From positions 125,080,501 to 125,144,500 of the forward strand of contig CM044308.1 of the NCBI GenBank assembly GCA_024291935.2: DNA of 64,000 nucleotides. Direction: 5' to 3'. The number at the start of each line of letters is the position of its first letter. Position 1 is the first letter of the stretch. This stretch comes from Okapia johnstoni (Eukaryota; Chordata; Mammalia; Artiodactyla; Giraffidae). This document shows, piece after piece, positions 22,338 to 34,145 of this stretch. The notes under the pieces were generated by a model. That model did no database searches. It was given only the letters and a program-made list of their open reading frames with translations, and was not told the origin of the DNA. The position numbers and the translations under genes are program-made.

Positions 22338-23715
22338 TTTGAAAACTCAGCAGTGGCCACAGGACTGGAAAAGGTCAGTTTTCGTTCCAATCCCAAAGAA
22401 AGGCAATGCCAAAGAATGCTCAAACTACCGCACAATCGCACTCATCTCACACGCTAGTAAAGTAATGCTCTAAATTCTCCAAGCCAGGCTTCAACAGTAC
22501 GTGAACTGTGAACTTCCTGATGTTCAAGCTGGTTTTAGAAAACGCAGAGGAACCAGAGATCAAATTGCCAACGTCCGATGCATCATTGAAAAAGCAAGAG
22601 AGTCCCAGAAAAACATCTATTTCTGCTTTATTGACTATGCCAAAGCCTTTGACGGTGTGGATCACAATAAACTGTGGAAAATTCTGAAAGAGATGGGAAT
22701 ACCAGACCACCTGACCTGTCTCTTGAGAAACCTGTATGCAGGTCAGGAAGCAACAGTTAGGACTGGACATGGAACAACAGACTGGTTCCAAATAGGAAAA
22801 GGAGTACGTCAAGGCTGTATATTGTCACCCTGCTTATTTAACTTATATGCAGAGTACATCATGAGAAATGCTGGGCTGGAAGAAACACAAGCTGGAATCA
22901 AGATTGCCAGGAGAAATATCAATAACCTCAGATATGCAGATGACACCACCCTTATGGCAGAAAGTGAAGAAGAACTAAAGAGCCTCTTGATGAAGGTGAA
23001 AGAGGAGAGTGAAAAAGTTGGCTTAAAGCTCAACATTCAGAAAACTAAGATCATGGCATCTGGTCCCATCACTTCATGGGAAATAGATGGGGAAACAGTG
23101 GAAACAGTGTCAGACTTTATTTTTTTGGGCTCCGAAATCACTGCTGATGGTGATTGCAGCCATGAAATTAAAAGACACTTACTCCTTGGAAGGAAGGTTA
23201 TGGCCAACCTAGATAGCATATTTAAAAGCCGAGACATTACTTTGCCAACAAAAGTCCGTCTAGTCAAGGCTATGGTTTTTCCAGTGGTAATGTATGGATA
23301 TGAGAGTTGGACGGTGAAGAAAGCTGAGTGCCGAAGAATTGATGCTTTTTGAACTGTGGTGTTGGAGAAGACTCTTGAGAGTCCCTTGGACTGCAAGGAG
23401 ATTCAATCAATCCATCCTAAAAGAGATCAATCCTGGGTGTTCACTGGAAGGACTGATGTTGAAGCTGAAACTCCAATACTTTGGCCACCTCATGCAAAGA
23501 GTTGACTCATTGGAAAAGACCCTAATGCTGGGAAGGATTGGGGGCAGGAGGAGAAGGGGACGACAGAGGATGAGATGGTTGGATGGCATCACCAACTCAA
23601 TGGACATGGGTTTGGGTAGACTCTGGGAGATGGTGATGGACAGAGAGGCCTGGCGTGCTACAATTCATCGGGTCGCAGAGTCGGACACCACAGCGACTGA
23701 ACTGAACTGAACTGA
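22338..23715 (+). mobile_element. 5'-truncated BovB LINE (copy 3)
   Basis: Similarity to BovB starts in the middle of the RT region (GAAAACTCAGCAGTGGCCAC at 22341) and runs to a TGAACTGAACTGAACTGA tail at about 23700-23715. About 1.8 kb of the 5' end, including the endonuclease, is missing. It is much less diverged than copy 2. I found no clear target-site duplication. Confidence 0.95.
22501..23710 (+). pseudogene. BovB reverse transcriptase, one frameshift (copy 3)
   Basis: An open block of 283 codons (22501-23352) contains the RT core: a GFRKRRGTRDQI finger motif (residues 11-22), motif A FIDYAKAFD (43-51), motif B VRQGCILSPCLFNLY (102-116) and motif C YADD (145-148), all with catalytic residues kept. 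The ORF then stops because of one extra T in the run at about 23346-23350. The rest of the C-terminus ([43 protein letters not shown]) continues in the next frame to 23710. The start codon at 22501 is only the first Met in a truncated element, not a native start. With no endonuclease domain the copy cannot retrotranspose. Confidence 0.95.
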
Positions 23716-25250
23716 GAAGAGAGGACTTCTGTAGTTCTGACCCCACATTAACTCATCTGCCGTTGCATGTCTGGATACCAAGTGACAGCATGTTGATCAC
23801 CTGGGGGAAAACGAATAATCCAGATTTTTCTCAGGTTGGGTCTGTGATGTCATCTTACTACATGAAGAGTCATTAGGTACCCACATACATTTTGTACATT
23901 TGAATAACCTATTTTAAAATACTGTGTTTTAATTATTACTCATTTTAATTTTTGCAAGTAGCTCTGTGTGTTCTCAGGCAAACAGAAATGGGGATAACAT
24001 TTATTATACACTCATTCATTCACAGAATTTTTCTTCCATTTCAAAGTCCCTGTGATTTACCAGGTCTTTTACTTTAGGTTGATCATGACGTTGCTTTTTT
24101 CTTGACCACTGACTTGAAAAGGCATATATACTTTCACTACAGAATAGGGTGCTCAGAAACAGGTGGTGAATTATGCCTTTAATGTGAGAAAATTAAAATG
24201 ATCTTTTCAGTGAGTTGTTGTTCTTCCCAAGGTAACTTTCTTCCTATTATCAATATGATAGAGAATTCATTGCATATCAATGGTATGTATGACTCTCTAA
24301 AGCTGTCAGATTCAAGTCATTGAATTTAGGCTTCCCATCCCCCCATACGGCCTTAAAGTGTTAGGGCAAGACACTTTGCGTCACAGGTGGAGGGAATGGT
24401 TTGTCTCAGCTAAAAGTGGGAAGTCATTCTCTTATGTGCTTGTTCTGGCTCATAGTAAGTACTCAATAGATATTTATTGAGCAAATGGCTAAGGCAATGC
24501 TTTGAATGTACTGGCCTCCTATTTCCAGTCTTTTGTTTGCCCTATAGAACCCCATTTTCTCAGAACATTCAGTAATAATAGACTATTCTCCATTTCTGAG
24601 CAAGTGTGAATGTTCTATTCCAGCAACATTGCAAGGGAATACTGTAATTGCTGTAGGCAGTGCCCTTTGGAGGCCTTTCTGGCATTCAGAAACTTGAAAG
24701 CAAAAATCAAAGAAGCCATTGCCTCCTGTAATTATTTTTGTAGCCATGTTGCTGAGGGTGAGACATGAGTACCTCTCTTCTCTGTGTCTGCACAACAGCG
24801 TCTCCCTGGGCCTGGTGGGAATAGAGCACACTCTCCACGCCAAGATTTGCATCAGTGGAAGTGCAAAAATCACTGCTTCCACAACAATCTTGACTTGTGT
24901 AAGGATCATGCTTCCTTCATCTTGATCTCAAATAGGGTCTTTTTAGTGCTGGGCATCCTCTAGGTGTGGGTATGGGTCTCTGGGCTTCAGAATCCAAGGG
25001 GCTGGGTTTAGATACTCAAGTTGATTTCAGATCTCACCTTTCTCTCAAGAATCCTTTTATTCTTTGATGTATTAAAAATACCAGCTTAATTCTGTATTAT
25101 GGTTAATTATCCCTTCTCACATTCCTTTAGACCTTTCTCGATTAGGTTATCACACTCCTCTTTTCCGCAACCTCCAAGAAAGACAACACCAAAAGCCAAC
25201 CAAATGAACTAGTTCTTTCAGGAGGGAACACAAATTCAAATGCGTTAGAG
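23716..25250. other. Unassigned; small L2/MIR-like tail at 24435-24485
   Basis: No gene is supported. GTTCTGGCTCATAGTAAGTACTCAATAGATATTTATTGAGC near 24445-24485 is the familiar terminal phrase of an L2 or MIR. The remaining sequence, including 24700-24910, shows no repeat. Confidence 0.4.
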
Positions 25251-25672
25251 GGGACATCTAGCCATGAAAGACTTCTCTAGCTATGAAAGTCCTGGAGGGC
25301 CTCTTCTTCCACTAGAAGGCTGATTCATCTACATTGAAAATCTATTGTTTAGTGTAGCTACCTTCAATGATTATCTTAGCGAGATCCTGTGGATAACTTG
25401 CTGCAGCTTCTACATCTGCCCTTGCTGCTTTACCTGTACGTCTGTGTTATGGAGATGCCTCTTCCTTAAACCTTATGAACCAACATCTGCTAGCTTCATG
25501 CTTTTCTTCTGCAGTTGCCTTACTTCTCTCAGCCTTCATAGAATTGAAGAGATTTAAGTCCTTGCTCTGAATTAGGCTTGGGCTTAAGGGAGTGTTGTAG
25601 CTAGTTTGATCTTTTAACCAGAGCAGTCAAACTCTCCATATCAGCAATAAGGCTGTTTCACTTTCTTATCAT

Positions 25673-25882
25673 TCAAATGCTCACTGGAGTAGCACTTTTA
25701 ATTTTCTTCAAGAGCTTTTCCTTTGCATTCATAACCTGGGTAACCATTTGGCACATGAGGCCTAGCCTTTGGCCTAGCTCAGCTTTCCACATGCCTTCCT
25801 CACTAGGCTTAACCATTTCTAGCTTTTGATTTAAAATGAGAGACATGCAGCTCTTCCTTTCACTTGAACACTTAGAGGCCAT
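25673..25882 (-). pseudogene. Tigger1 transposase N-terminus (remnant)
   Basis: The family's transposase start, [11 protein letters not shown], begins at 25882 and runs on through [11 protein letters not shown] and [18 protein letters not shown], about 70 residues of the N-terminal helix-turn-helix DNA-binding region. Similarity continues only in broken frames toward 25255. The 36 codons upstream of the Met in the same frame are element sequence, not protein. The catalytic DDE part is not recovered, so there is no function. Confidence 0.82.
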
Positions 25883-26255
25883 TGTAGGGTTATTAATTGA
25901 CCTAATCTCAATGTTGTTGTGTCTCAGGGAATAGAGGGGGCCAAGAAGAGGGAGAGAATGGCTAGTGGATAGAGTAGTCAGAACACACACAACATTTATG
26001 GATTAAGTTCATCATTTTATGTGGATGTGGTTTGTCATGCCTTAAAACAATTGCAGTTGTATAATAGCCTCAAAGACCACTGATCACAGTTCACCGTAAC
26101 AGACAGTAATAAAGAAAAACTTTGAAATATTGTGAGAATTACCAAAGTGTGACACAGAGACACAAATTGAGCAAATGACATTGGAAAAGTGCAGGGTTGA
26201 CACAAACTTTCAATTTGTTTAAAAAAAAACAACCTGCAAAGTGAAATAAAAATAA

Positions 26256-26481
26256 GGCTTCCCAGGTGGCGCTGGTGGTAAAGAACCCACCTGCCAATGC
26301 AGGAGACACAAGAGACACAGGTTTGATCCCTGGGTCGGGAAGATCCCCTAGAGGAGAAAATGGCAACTCACTCCAGTGTTCTTGCCTGGAGAATCCCATG
26401 GACAGAGGAGTCTGGCAGGCTGTAATCCACGAGGTCACAAAGAGTTGGATACGATTGAAGCGACTTAGCACATCACAACAA
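26256..26481 (+). mobile_element. Bov-tA SINE in the Tigger1 terminus
   Basis: It starts with the tRNA-derived head GGCTTCCCAGGTGGCGCTGG, with a B box-like GGTTTGATCCC, then the BovA core and the tail AGTTGGATACGATTGAAGCG. It splits the end of Tigger1 (…GTGAAATAAA before, ATGCCTG after), so it is younger than that transposon. The 84-codon ORF at 26266-26520 is a translation of this SINE. Confidence 0.92.
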
Positions 26482-26489
26482 CATGCCTG

Positions 26490-27310
26490 TGTGATTTCCG
26501 TTTCTCAACATCCCCTCTAATACTTGTTGTTTAGTATTTTAAAAGTATTATAGCCATCCTAGTGGGTCTGAAGTGGTACCTAATGTGGTTATGACTTGCA
26601 TTTTCCAAATGACTAATGATGTTGAATATATTTTCATGTGGTTGCTGGCCATTTGTATATTTTCTTTGGAAAAATGTCTATTCAATACCTTTGCCCATCT
26701 TTTACCTGTTTATCTTTTTCTTGTTGAGTTGTTAAGAGTTTTTTTTAAAAATATATTCTGGATACTAGGTCCTCATGTGATGTATAATTTGGAAATATTT
26801 CTTCCCATTCTGTAGGTTGTGTTTTTACTTTGTTGATGATGTCCTTCAAAGCACAATTCACCTATTCTTTCCTTTTGTTGATTGTGCTTGTAGTGTCATA
26901 TCTAAGAATCCATTGCCAATTCCAAGGTCATGAATATTTACTTCTTTGTTTTCTTCTAGGAGCTTTATGGTTTTAGTTCTTAAATTTAGATTGTGCACTC
27001 ATTTGTTAATTTTTGTATATGTTGTGAAGTATGGGTCTAACTTCATTATTTTTGCATGTGGATATTTGTCCCAGCCTCATTTGTGGATGAGACTGTTCTT
27101 TCCCCATTGAATGGTCTTGGCACCCTTGTTGAAATCAATCACGCATAGATATATGGGTTTATTATTCTATTTCTTTTGCCTATGTATCTGTCCTTATGCC
27201 AGTACCATACTGTTTTGTTTTGATTATCATTGCTTTGTAGTAAGTTTTGAAACCTGAAAGTATGAGTCTCCTAACTTTGTTCTTATTTTTCAATATTCTT
27301 CTGGCACATA
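26490..27310 (-). mobile_element. Old L1 fossil, antisense
   Basis: Antisense ORF2 phrases in order: CTCAACATCCCCTCTAATAC, TTCTTTGGAAAAATGTCTAT, TTTTAGTTCTTAAATTTAG, TCCCCATTGAATGGTCTTGG, CCAGTACCATACTGTTTTG. Non-coding and diverged; it directly abuts the Tigger1 end. Confidence 0.8.
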
Positions 27311-29325
27311 ATTATCTTTTTCTTTCAGCTAAGGCTGTTTCATTCCTTTGCATACCTTCTTCTCCATCCTTTCTATCACTGGCACCTCTGGTATTTAATG
27401 ACCCCTTGCCTTCAGTAGGCGCTTACTATGCCTGGTTAGTGTGTTACTGAACAAAGAAATCCCTGACCAAATGTGGATAGGTATTGTCTCACATTTAGGG
27501 AAGAGTTCCAATCCCATTGACAAAGGAGGTGGTTTGTAAACCAGTTTTTAAACTGTGATATAATTTTGATCTAAACCAATAAGCAAAATGCTATTAAGGC
27601 AAACCCTGCATAGAAGGCTGATGGGAAAATGTGGAAATATTTATTTTTGCCATTAGCTAAGGATAAAGGAGACTTTCTGAATATTTACTTGGCAGCTCCA
27701 GGTGGTCTATGCGACCACTGTGCTAACCACCTTCCCTGGAGATTAGAGGCCTGCTGAAAACACTTCCATCCGTCAGCCAGAGAAATCATGTCTACCTGAA
27801 ATTTGGGGTCCATGTTCACCTACAATTATTGTCTGAATTCTAGTTACACTTAAAGCTGGTGAGTTTCCCAGTGCCTTACTTGGAGTGAGAATTTTATATC
27901 CACATATCTGCAAATGTATGTAAACTATACATAGAAGTGCTATCTATATTTCATTTGTGATGTAACCATTGTGTTTATTTTCTTAACCACTATGGAATTG
28001 CAGAACCTAGACTACTGAGTATCTAAAAGCACAATTAAAAAGAGTAACAAATATATTAGCATTGCCCCCTCCACTGTTCCCACTAATTGACATTCTTATT
28101 TCCCACATAGGTAGTTTTTAAATTATAATAAAAATAAAATATTGCATAATATTTTAATTTTTAAATTAAGAATGAAACCTCTACTGTACTTCTGCTGCAT
28201 CCTTGATGCCTAATTTGATCTGCCTCTCTTGCTTTGACATGCATTTCAGTCATAGGAATGATTGGATAAAATCCCATAGATATATTGCATTTAGTCTAGA
28301 GGATAACCACTAGTAAGTGAAGAGGTATTTGTCCTTCCCCTTCATTCCCCTTAACCACACTCTTTAGTGATTCAAATCTATCTGTTCTTATCCAAAGGAA
28401 GCTGGAAACAAGATAAGAATAAATAGTTCTCATTCAGGCCCTAAATGAAACCTCACACCTTGCTCATTCGATCTATAAAGTGCATCCTGCACACCCTGCA
28501 GTGTGTCAGGAGAAAGGTCAGCCATGGGCCAGCTGTGCCAAAGCAGGATATTTTTTATTTTCATTTTAATCACTTATTTTTATGAGTAGGAGCCTTAAGG
28601 TACAACGCTATTAGGAGATACTCCAAGCAGATTAAGGAAGACTAACAAGGTCTCCTGTACTCTGAGGAATGTATGACAATGCTTACCTTTATTTCTGGAG
28701 ACTCGAGTTTGTTTGAGGCTGTCTGACTCATTGAACCAGCTCCAACTAAGATATACCTATGGTCTTCATATATTCAAAAGACCTCCCTTGTGATGACCTT
28801 GTGAGAGTGAGGTCATAGTGGACACTTACATGAAAGTTCTCCAAGTTGTAGGGACAGAATTGCTGGTGTGGTCTAGGGTGGATGTGTGTGGGTCCACAGA
28901 TAAAACTCTGGCCAAGGCAGGCTAGAAAGTAGGCTGAGTTTGTCTTTGCAGTTCAGCTTTGCCATTCTTTCCAGAGACCTGCCCTACTCATGACTGTCTC
29001 CTGTACTCCTCCTGCAGTTCCCATCCTTGTCTTTCCATGCCCCACCCATAAGCTCTTAGAACCAGACCTGAGGTGTGGAACCTTTGTTATTCTCTTCTGG
29101 TCTGTACCTGCCTGTTCCTGTGTCCCACACTCTGACCAACAATTCCTCAATAACAGGGTGAAAAGTTCACCGTATCAACCTTTAATAGGTTCTATGGCCT
29201 GGGAGATAATGTTTCAGGAAAACCACAGAGCACTGTGGCTGCTGTGACCAACCATATAAAGACTTAGTATTGCCCTGCGCTGGGAGACTAACTTTGAAAT
29301 GACCCTGATGGGGCTGCCCACTCTG
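27311..29325. other. Unassigned, repeat-poor region
   Basis: No ruminant SINE or LINE, gene or open exon pair is recognised over 2 kb. ORFs at 28990-29247 and 28953-29150 overlap on opposite strands and have no domain. Confidence 0.4.
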
Positions 29326-29329
29326 TCCC

Positions 29330-29450
29330 TGAACATCCCTGTGCTTCACCTCTCTGAACTTCACTTTACTCCCTTATAAAATGAGAGTTCTGACCTTTCA
29401 CTCTCAGTGGAGTGGTTGGGATTACATGGGCTGGGTAGATAACACATATG
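29330..29450 (+). mobile_element. MIR fragment
   Basis: CACCTCTCTGAACTTCACTTTACTCCCTTATAAAATGAGAG fits the MIR core (AACCTCTCTGAGCCTCAGTTTCC..TGTAAAATGGGG). Diverged and short. Confidence 0.5.
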
Positions 29451-29454
29451 GCCT

Positions 29455-29548
29455 TTGTTGTTGTTCAGTCACTAAGCCTGACTCTTTGCTACCCCATGGA
29501 CTGCATACAGCATGCCAGGCTTCCTTGTCCTCTACTATCTGGGCATTT
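29455..29548 (-). mobile_element. Small BovB 3'-terminal fragment (copy 4)
   Basis: GTTGTTGTTCAGTCACTAAG, then CTACCCCATGGACTGCATAC and AGCATGCCAGGCTTCCTTGTCC match the reversed last bases of BovB. Only about 90 bp is present. Confidence 0.8.
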
Positions 29549-31619
29549 AATGCTCAGGAAGTAACTGAGACTTCCCCACTCTCTTCCTCCCACTCCAGTA
29601 CTAAAAAAAAAATACTTGGTTTGGAGTGGAAGGGAATAAAAATCATCTCACCTAACCTCTTGGAGAATTGTATCAGTTGTAACCTAGAAAAGTGATTCCA
29701 GATGCAGAGGGAGAAATGTCCAGCTGAGCCCTTTGACTCAGAGTGTGGGCTGCACCCATCCTCAGGGCCAGCCTTGTCCAAGTCTGAGCTTGCTGCTGTA
29801 TGATCCAGTGACAGCATCTTTGGAAATGAACACTCAAAATATTCCTCAAAGGGACCTACTTTCCACATATGTGCAGCTAGCCACCTGGACCCCAGACTGA
29901 TTTTTAATATTAGCAACCCTAACCTTTTAAAACAAATATTCCTCTGAGAATGTACTGAGTCCATGTTGCATTGTTTTCTCCTCTCCTGCCAAGGCCTCTC
30001 TTCCTCTCTCCATGCCCACCTCTTGGCCACCCTCTCATGCCGCCAGCTGCAGGAAAGATTTCTTTCCAGCTGTCTATCAAGTCTTCAAAAGCCAGCCAGA
30101 ATGTAATTGTAATCTATTTTCCACCCCTCAATAGTAGTGGGTAAACACACGCACACACACTGCTCAAAATTGCAGGGAAATGGGAGCCAGCACTGCCTCG
30201 TGACTCGAGTGGATAATTACTGCCATTCATACTGGCCCAGGAAAGAAAACAAGGGTCTGTCTGAGTTTTAGTAAACCAGAAGCCTGATGGGTAAGAGGGG
30301 ATGGAGGGGGCTGTGCTCCCTCCCTACTGCTTCTCCTCCTTTCCCCTCCTCCCCACCTCACATGCCATTTCCAGAAAAGTAACCTCCTGCTGGCTGTTTG
30401 CCTCCAAACTCACATCTTTATTATGCTTATTTAATGTGCAGTTTAGAATTGGTGCTGTGACTGGATTCTGTCAAGTACTTCATCCTGGAAGACCTCAATA
30501 ACCTTGAGCCAGGACCTGATATGCCCATTTTCCTGAATGAGGGTTAAGTAGGCTCTATTTCATTAATTCATGTATTCATCCAACTGAATTTATCATGAAC
30601 TCACCACAAAGAGATTCTGAGGAGAAGTTGAAGTTGCATTCCTCCCTGTGAAGTGTGGTTTCCTCTCTACTTTAACCCTGTCTAGTGACAGACATCTCTT
30701 GCAGACAGGCTAGTGTGCCATTTACTCGCTCACCCCAGTCACTGCATTCTTTCCTTCCCCTAAATTTACTTGGTTGTATTGCTCCATCTTGAAATCTTTC
30801 ACTGTATCTTTATCTTGTTAGGGACAGAAAATATAGCTAAGGAAGGGGGAATATAACACACACACACACACATTTATGTACATACATGCATCAAGCTCAG
30901 CTCTAAGTACAGCTTTATATTTTGCTTGTAGGCACGCAATTAAGCAGTATTGAATGAGTGAATGAGTGAATGTTCATGTAAGGACCAATGTATTTTAAGC
31001 TAAATGTCTTGGGATGGCTATGGGGAGAGGCAAACCCTAATGGAAGTGTCAGATTTGGGTCAGTTGATAGAGTTAAGAAGTCCTAGAATGGGAAGTGTTG
31101 AAAGAAAAGCACCCTATGCTGGGAGTGATTCTCTGGTATTAGAATATATAAACTGAACACACTACGCTATATTACTCAACGTTATTCAATTTGTCCTCCC
31201 TTATATTCCTCGAGGCTGGCCCACCAATAGCCATGTATTTCACAACACATTAGCCTTCCCTTGTAAGAGTTTATTAACTGTATGGAGTTTGTGTTGGATG
31301 GTTAAAGCCCTGACTGGACAAATTTTGCCTCAGATCACAAACATCTTGTTGTTCTTACTCTTTTATTTTGCTGTTTTTTGGTTCCCATGATCTATAAGCA
31401 GCACATAATTCCTCATCTCTTTTGTTTCTTGGAAGCCTGAAGTTTTAGGAAATGAAAGAAGCATTTCTCTTATGATCCCTGAAGGTCTGCTTTATTTTGC
31501 AGACTGATTCCTCATAAATTTGCCATACAATGTCAGAGATTATCTGGAGAATTAGAGTGAAGAGACTCTAATGATTTACTTATAGTTCTTAACAATAAGA
31601 TCAACTTTAACATCACCTA
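29549..31619. other. Unassigned, with a short possible L2 end
   Basis: No gene is supported; the 158-codon minus-strand ORF at 29554-30030 shows no domain. A pyrimidine-rich patch lies at 30310-30360, a short (AC)n at 30856-30872, and GCAGTATTGAATGAGTGAATGAG near 30945-30972 resembles an L2 terminus. Confidence 0.38.
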
Positions 31620-31624
31620 TTGAA

Positions 31625-31835
31625 TGTTTATTTGGTGCATTTAATGGTTTACATGAATATTTTTACTGAACTCATTGATCCCAATGTTGTATTTATCATT
31701 GCATTTATCTCACTTCATATATGATAAAACTGAGTCTTCAGGGGGTTGAGAAATTGTTCAGGCTTATGCAGATAATAAGCAGTGGAACTGGGATTTGAAC
31801 TCAGGTAGTCCAAATCGAGAGTCTATGTTTTGCAG
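31625..31835 (-). mobile_element. MIR SINE, antisense
   Basis: Plus-strand order TTTAATGGTTTACATGAATA, ATGATAAAACTGAGTCTTCAG, AGCAGTGGAACTGGGATTTGAACTCAGG and GAGTCTATGTTTTGCAG follows the MIR antisense consensus. Confidence 0.75.
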
Positions 31836-33247
31836 GTTCTCCCGGTCATAGCTTCTCTCTGTGACTGAAACTGTGGGCCTGACAGTATCTGAAATGATCA
31901 TATTCTTTATCTCCCAGGATCTAGGCAGGTCAACACAAATGCGACCTCAAAATGACAGACGTCTGAGCTATTTCAGAGATGACTCCAAAGAATTATTATT
32001 ATTTGTAGGCAGGATTATTATTGATTGTTATTGCAATTTTAGGTCAAATAACTTGCCAGGTATTCCAAACTGAAACTTCCTAGTGTTACAGCCTTCAAAC
32101 TCCAACCATACATGCACATGTATATACATATGTATATAATATGTGTGTGTGCATGTAGAGATGATGGGGTGTATCGGATTTAGACAGTTAATTATTTTAA
32201 TTATTTTAGGTGTACCAATCTGCTGAAGTCTTTCCCAGTTACTCTGAAACCAAGGTATTCCCAGGAAAATCTGTTGAAATTTTTCAGATGATCTCCAAAT
32301 GCATTATTTATTCTTCCGAAGAGTTTTTTTTTCTGTTGTACAGAACACCTTTCTCTAAATACAGCTTCTGAATACTCATTAAAATCTTTATTCTAATCTG
32401 AAAAGGCCATCTTGTTTACCCACTTGTTCCTAGGCAGGAAATCTTCTTGGAAGATTGTATTTCTATTTTTAATGACCTCAAAGATAACATACAGCCTATC
32501 TTGGCAGCTTGTTGCCATTCCTAGTAATCTAGATAGTCAGCAGGTATTTCCTGATGTGGTATCCAAATCTCTCCTGCTGTTTTGGCTCATTCCATTTGTC
32601 ATGATACTGATGTTATGCTGTTTGTGGTCCTTTTCCCAAAGCCAAGAAATCACAGCATTTATAACTGAGTCAGTAGTTACGGTCACATTCCAATTTCCTC
32701 AAGTGCCTCCATCTTGAACAGCCCTCTGAGTCCCAATTTTTGTAATGTGGCTGAGAAGCTGTGAGAATGCCATCTGTTTGCAAGAATGGGGCCATTGATG
32801 GCTGCACACTTGAATCTGAATATGGCACTACTCATCCAAATCAAGATTTGAGACTTCAGCTTGCCTTGGACAGTTAGGTTGACCCTCATTTTGTTGAGAG
32901 ATGTGGCCACTTGAGAGTAATTGGGTGGAAAAATGAGCCTGAAGTGGCATTTATATTGCATTTTTGTTTATTGAGTATAACTGCTGCACTTGCTTTGTAT
33001 AAAACATGGGAGTGATAGGATCAAATTAAGGAAAGCTACTTAGATGGAATACCAGGGAAGTTCCCTAATGAAGCGATCTGATAGACCATGGAATAGTCTT
33101 CCCCAGGAAGGCTGGTCTTGCTGAGATGTGGTTATTTACCATGGAACCAAATAGTCCCCTACTGGATACATCTCAGGTCATTTTCACTTTGGTTCGTGAC
33201 TTTGATTTAATTGGAAAAGTATCTCACATCTGTTGTTAACTACCCTA
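31836..33247. other. Unassigned stretch
   Basis: No gene or named repeat. A small alternating TATA/CATATG and TGTG patch is at 32105-32160. ORFs at 32412-32717 (+) and 32683-32961 (-) have no domain. Confidence 0.4.
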
Positions 33248-33450
33248 GGCTGTGCTTCTCAGATTCTAATCATGGCAAAATCACCTTGTAGGCTTATTAA
33301 AATGCAGATTCCTGGGCCCTATTCCTAGATATTCTGTTTCAACAGGTCTGAGTGTTGTCTGGGAATCTTTACGGTCACAAGATTTCCTAGATTATTCTGA
33401 TGCATATGTGCTACTGTAAACTCCATTCTGAAAAACACTGAGTTAGGGCC
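33248..33450 (+). mobile_element. MER5A-like hAT DNA transposon fossil
   Basis: The text GTGCTTCTCAGATTCTAATCAT, CACCTTGTAGGCTTATTAAAATGCAGATTCCTGGGCCC, ATTCTGTTTCAACAGGTCTG, GATTATTCTGATGCATATG and CTGAAAAACACTGAG follows MER5A (non-autonomous Charlie group). Its ends are inverted-repeat-like. Confidence 0.7.
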
Positions 33451-33939
33451 ACTTTATGAAGTAACCTGATCTTATAGTAAATACATGTATACATTTAGAT
33501 TTTTGTGCCTTGTCCTCATCTTAATAGTCCACTTTTCCTGTCACCAGGGTCCCTTTTTACTTGCAGACAAGGATCATGTTTGATAGAGGAAGTGTTTGGT
33601 CAAAGGCTAGAGGTTGCTCAGAGCAGTATGCTCCTCCAAGAATCCCCTAGGCTCACTCAATTTGGCCTTCTGTGACTTTCTGGTAAGGTAGGTTGGTGTA
33701 GAGCAATGTTTCCTAAAATTCTGTGGCATGTTAATAGTTATTAGAAAAAAAAAGAGGGGTTCTGTGGTCATATAAGTATGAGATAAACTGTGGAAAATAA
33801 ACTTAACAAGATTTATTTACCTCAGGGTTTCCTGGAGATTTTTATTGTGACAAAATCTTCATCATTTCCTAAACTTATTAATCACAGCATTTCCTATGGG
33901 ACTACTGATTCATGAAACACACTCTGAAAAGCTCACTGA
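33451..33939. other. Possible DNA-transposon fossil, otherwise unassigned
   Basis: The part 33700-33930 (GCAATGTTTCCTAAAATTCTGTGG ... CATGAAACACACTCTGAAAAG) looks like an old MER-type hAT fossil, but the ends do not pair well enough for me to name it. Confidence 0.3.
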
Positions 33940-34145
33940 GTTGAAAGCAAGAGAAACTAGTTTGTAACCTCAGTTCTGTACCCAAAATAGTTAAATAACT
34001 TTATGCACTCCAAATTTGTTTCCTTATCTGTGTAATGGTAATAATCATGTGACTTCACCTAGATCACAAGGTTATTATGATGATTGAATGAAATATGTTT
34101 GTGTAAGTGGTTTGTAAAGTACAAAGAGCTGTTAGTTGTCACTGT
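33940..34145 (+). mobile_element. MIR SINE
   Basis: Order AGAAACTAGTTTGTAACCTC, CAAATTTGTTTCCTTATCTGTGTAATGG, CACAAGGTTATTATGATGATTGAATGAAATATG and GTAAAGTACAAAGAGCTGTTAG follows the MIR consensus. Confidence 0.78.

Larger units (their letters stand above)
25255..26489 (-). mobile_element. Tigger1 DNA transposon fragment, antisense
   Basis: The plus strand matches the reverse of Tigger1 (pogo/Tc1-mariner group): GATCCTGTGGATAACTTGCTGCAGC, CATATCAGCAATAAGGCTGTTT, CTTAGAGGCCATTGTAGGGTTATT, ATTACCAAAGTGTGACACAGAGACAC. The terminal repeat end survives as ATGCCTG at 26483-26489, separated from the rest by a Bov-tA. The left end is approximate. Tigger is a primate/placental-wide family long inactive in ruminants. 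Confidence 0.85.

Noticed and set aside
29554..30030. 158-codon minus-strand ORF
   Set aside because: No domain, no splice context, overlaps an ORF on the other strand; chance length is plausible.
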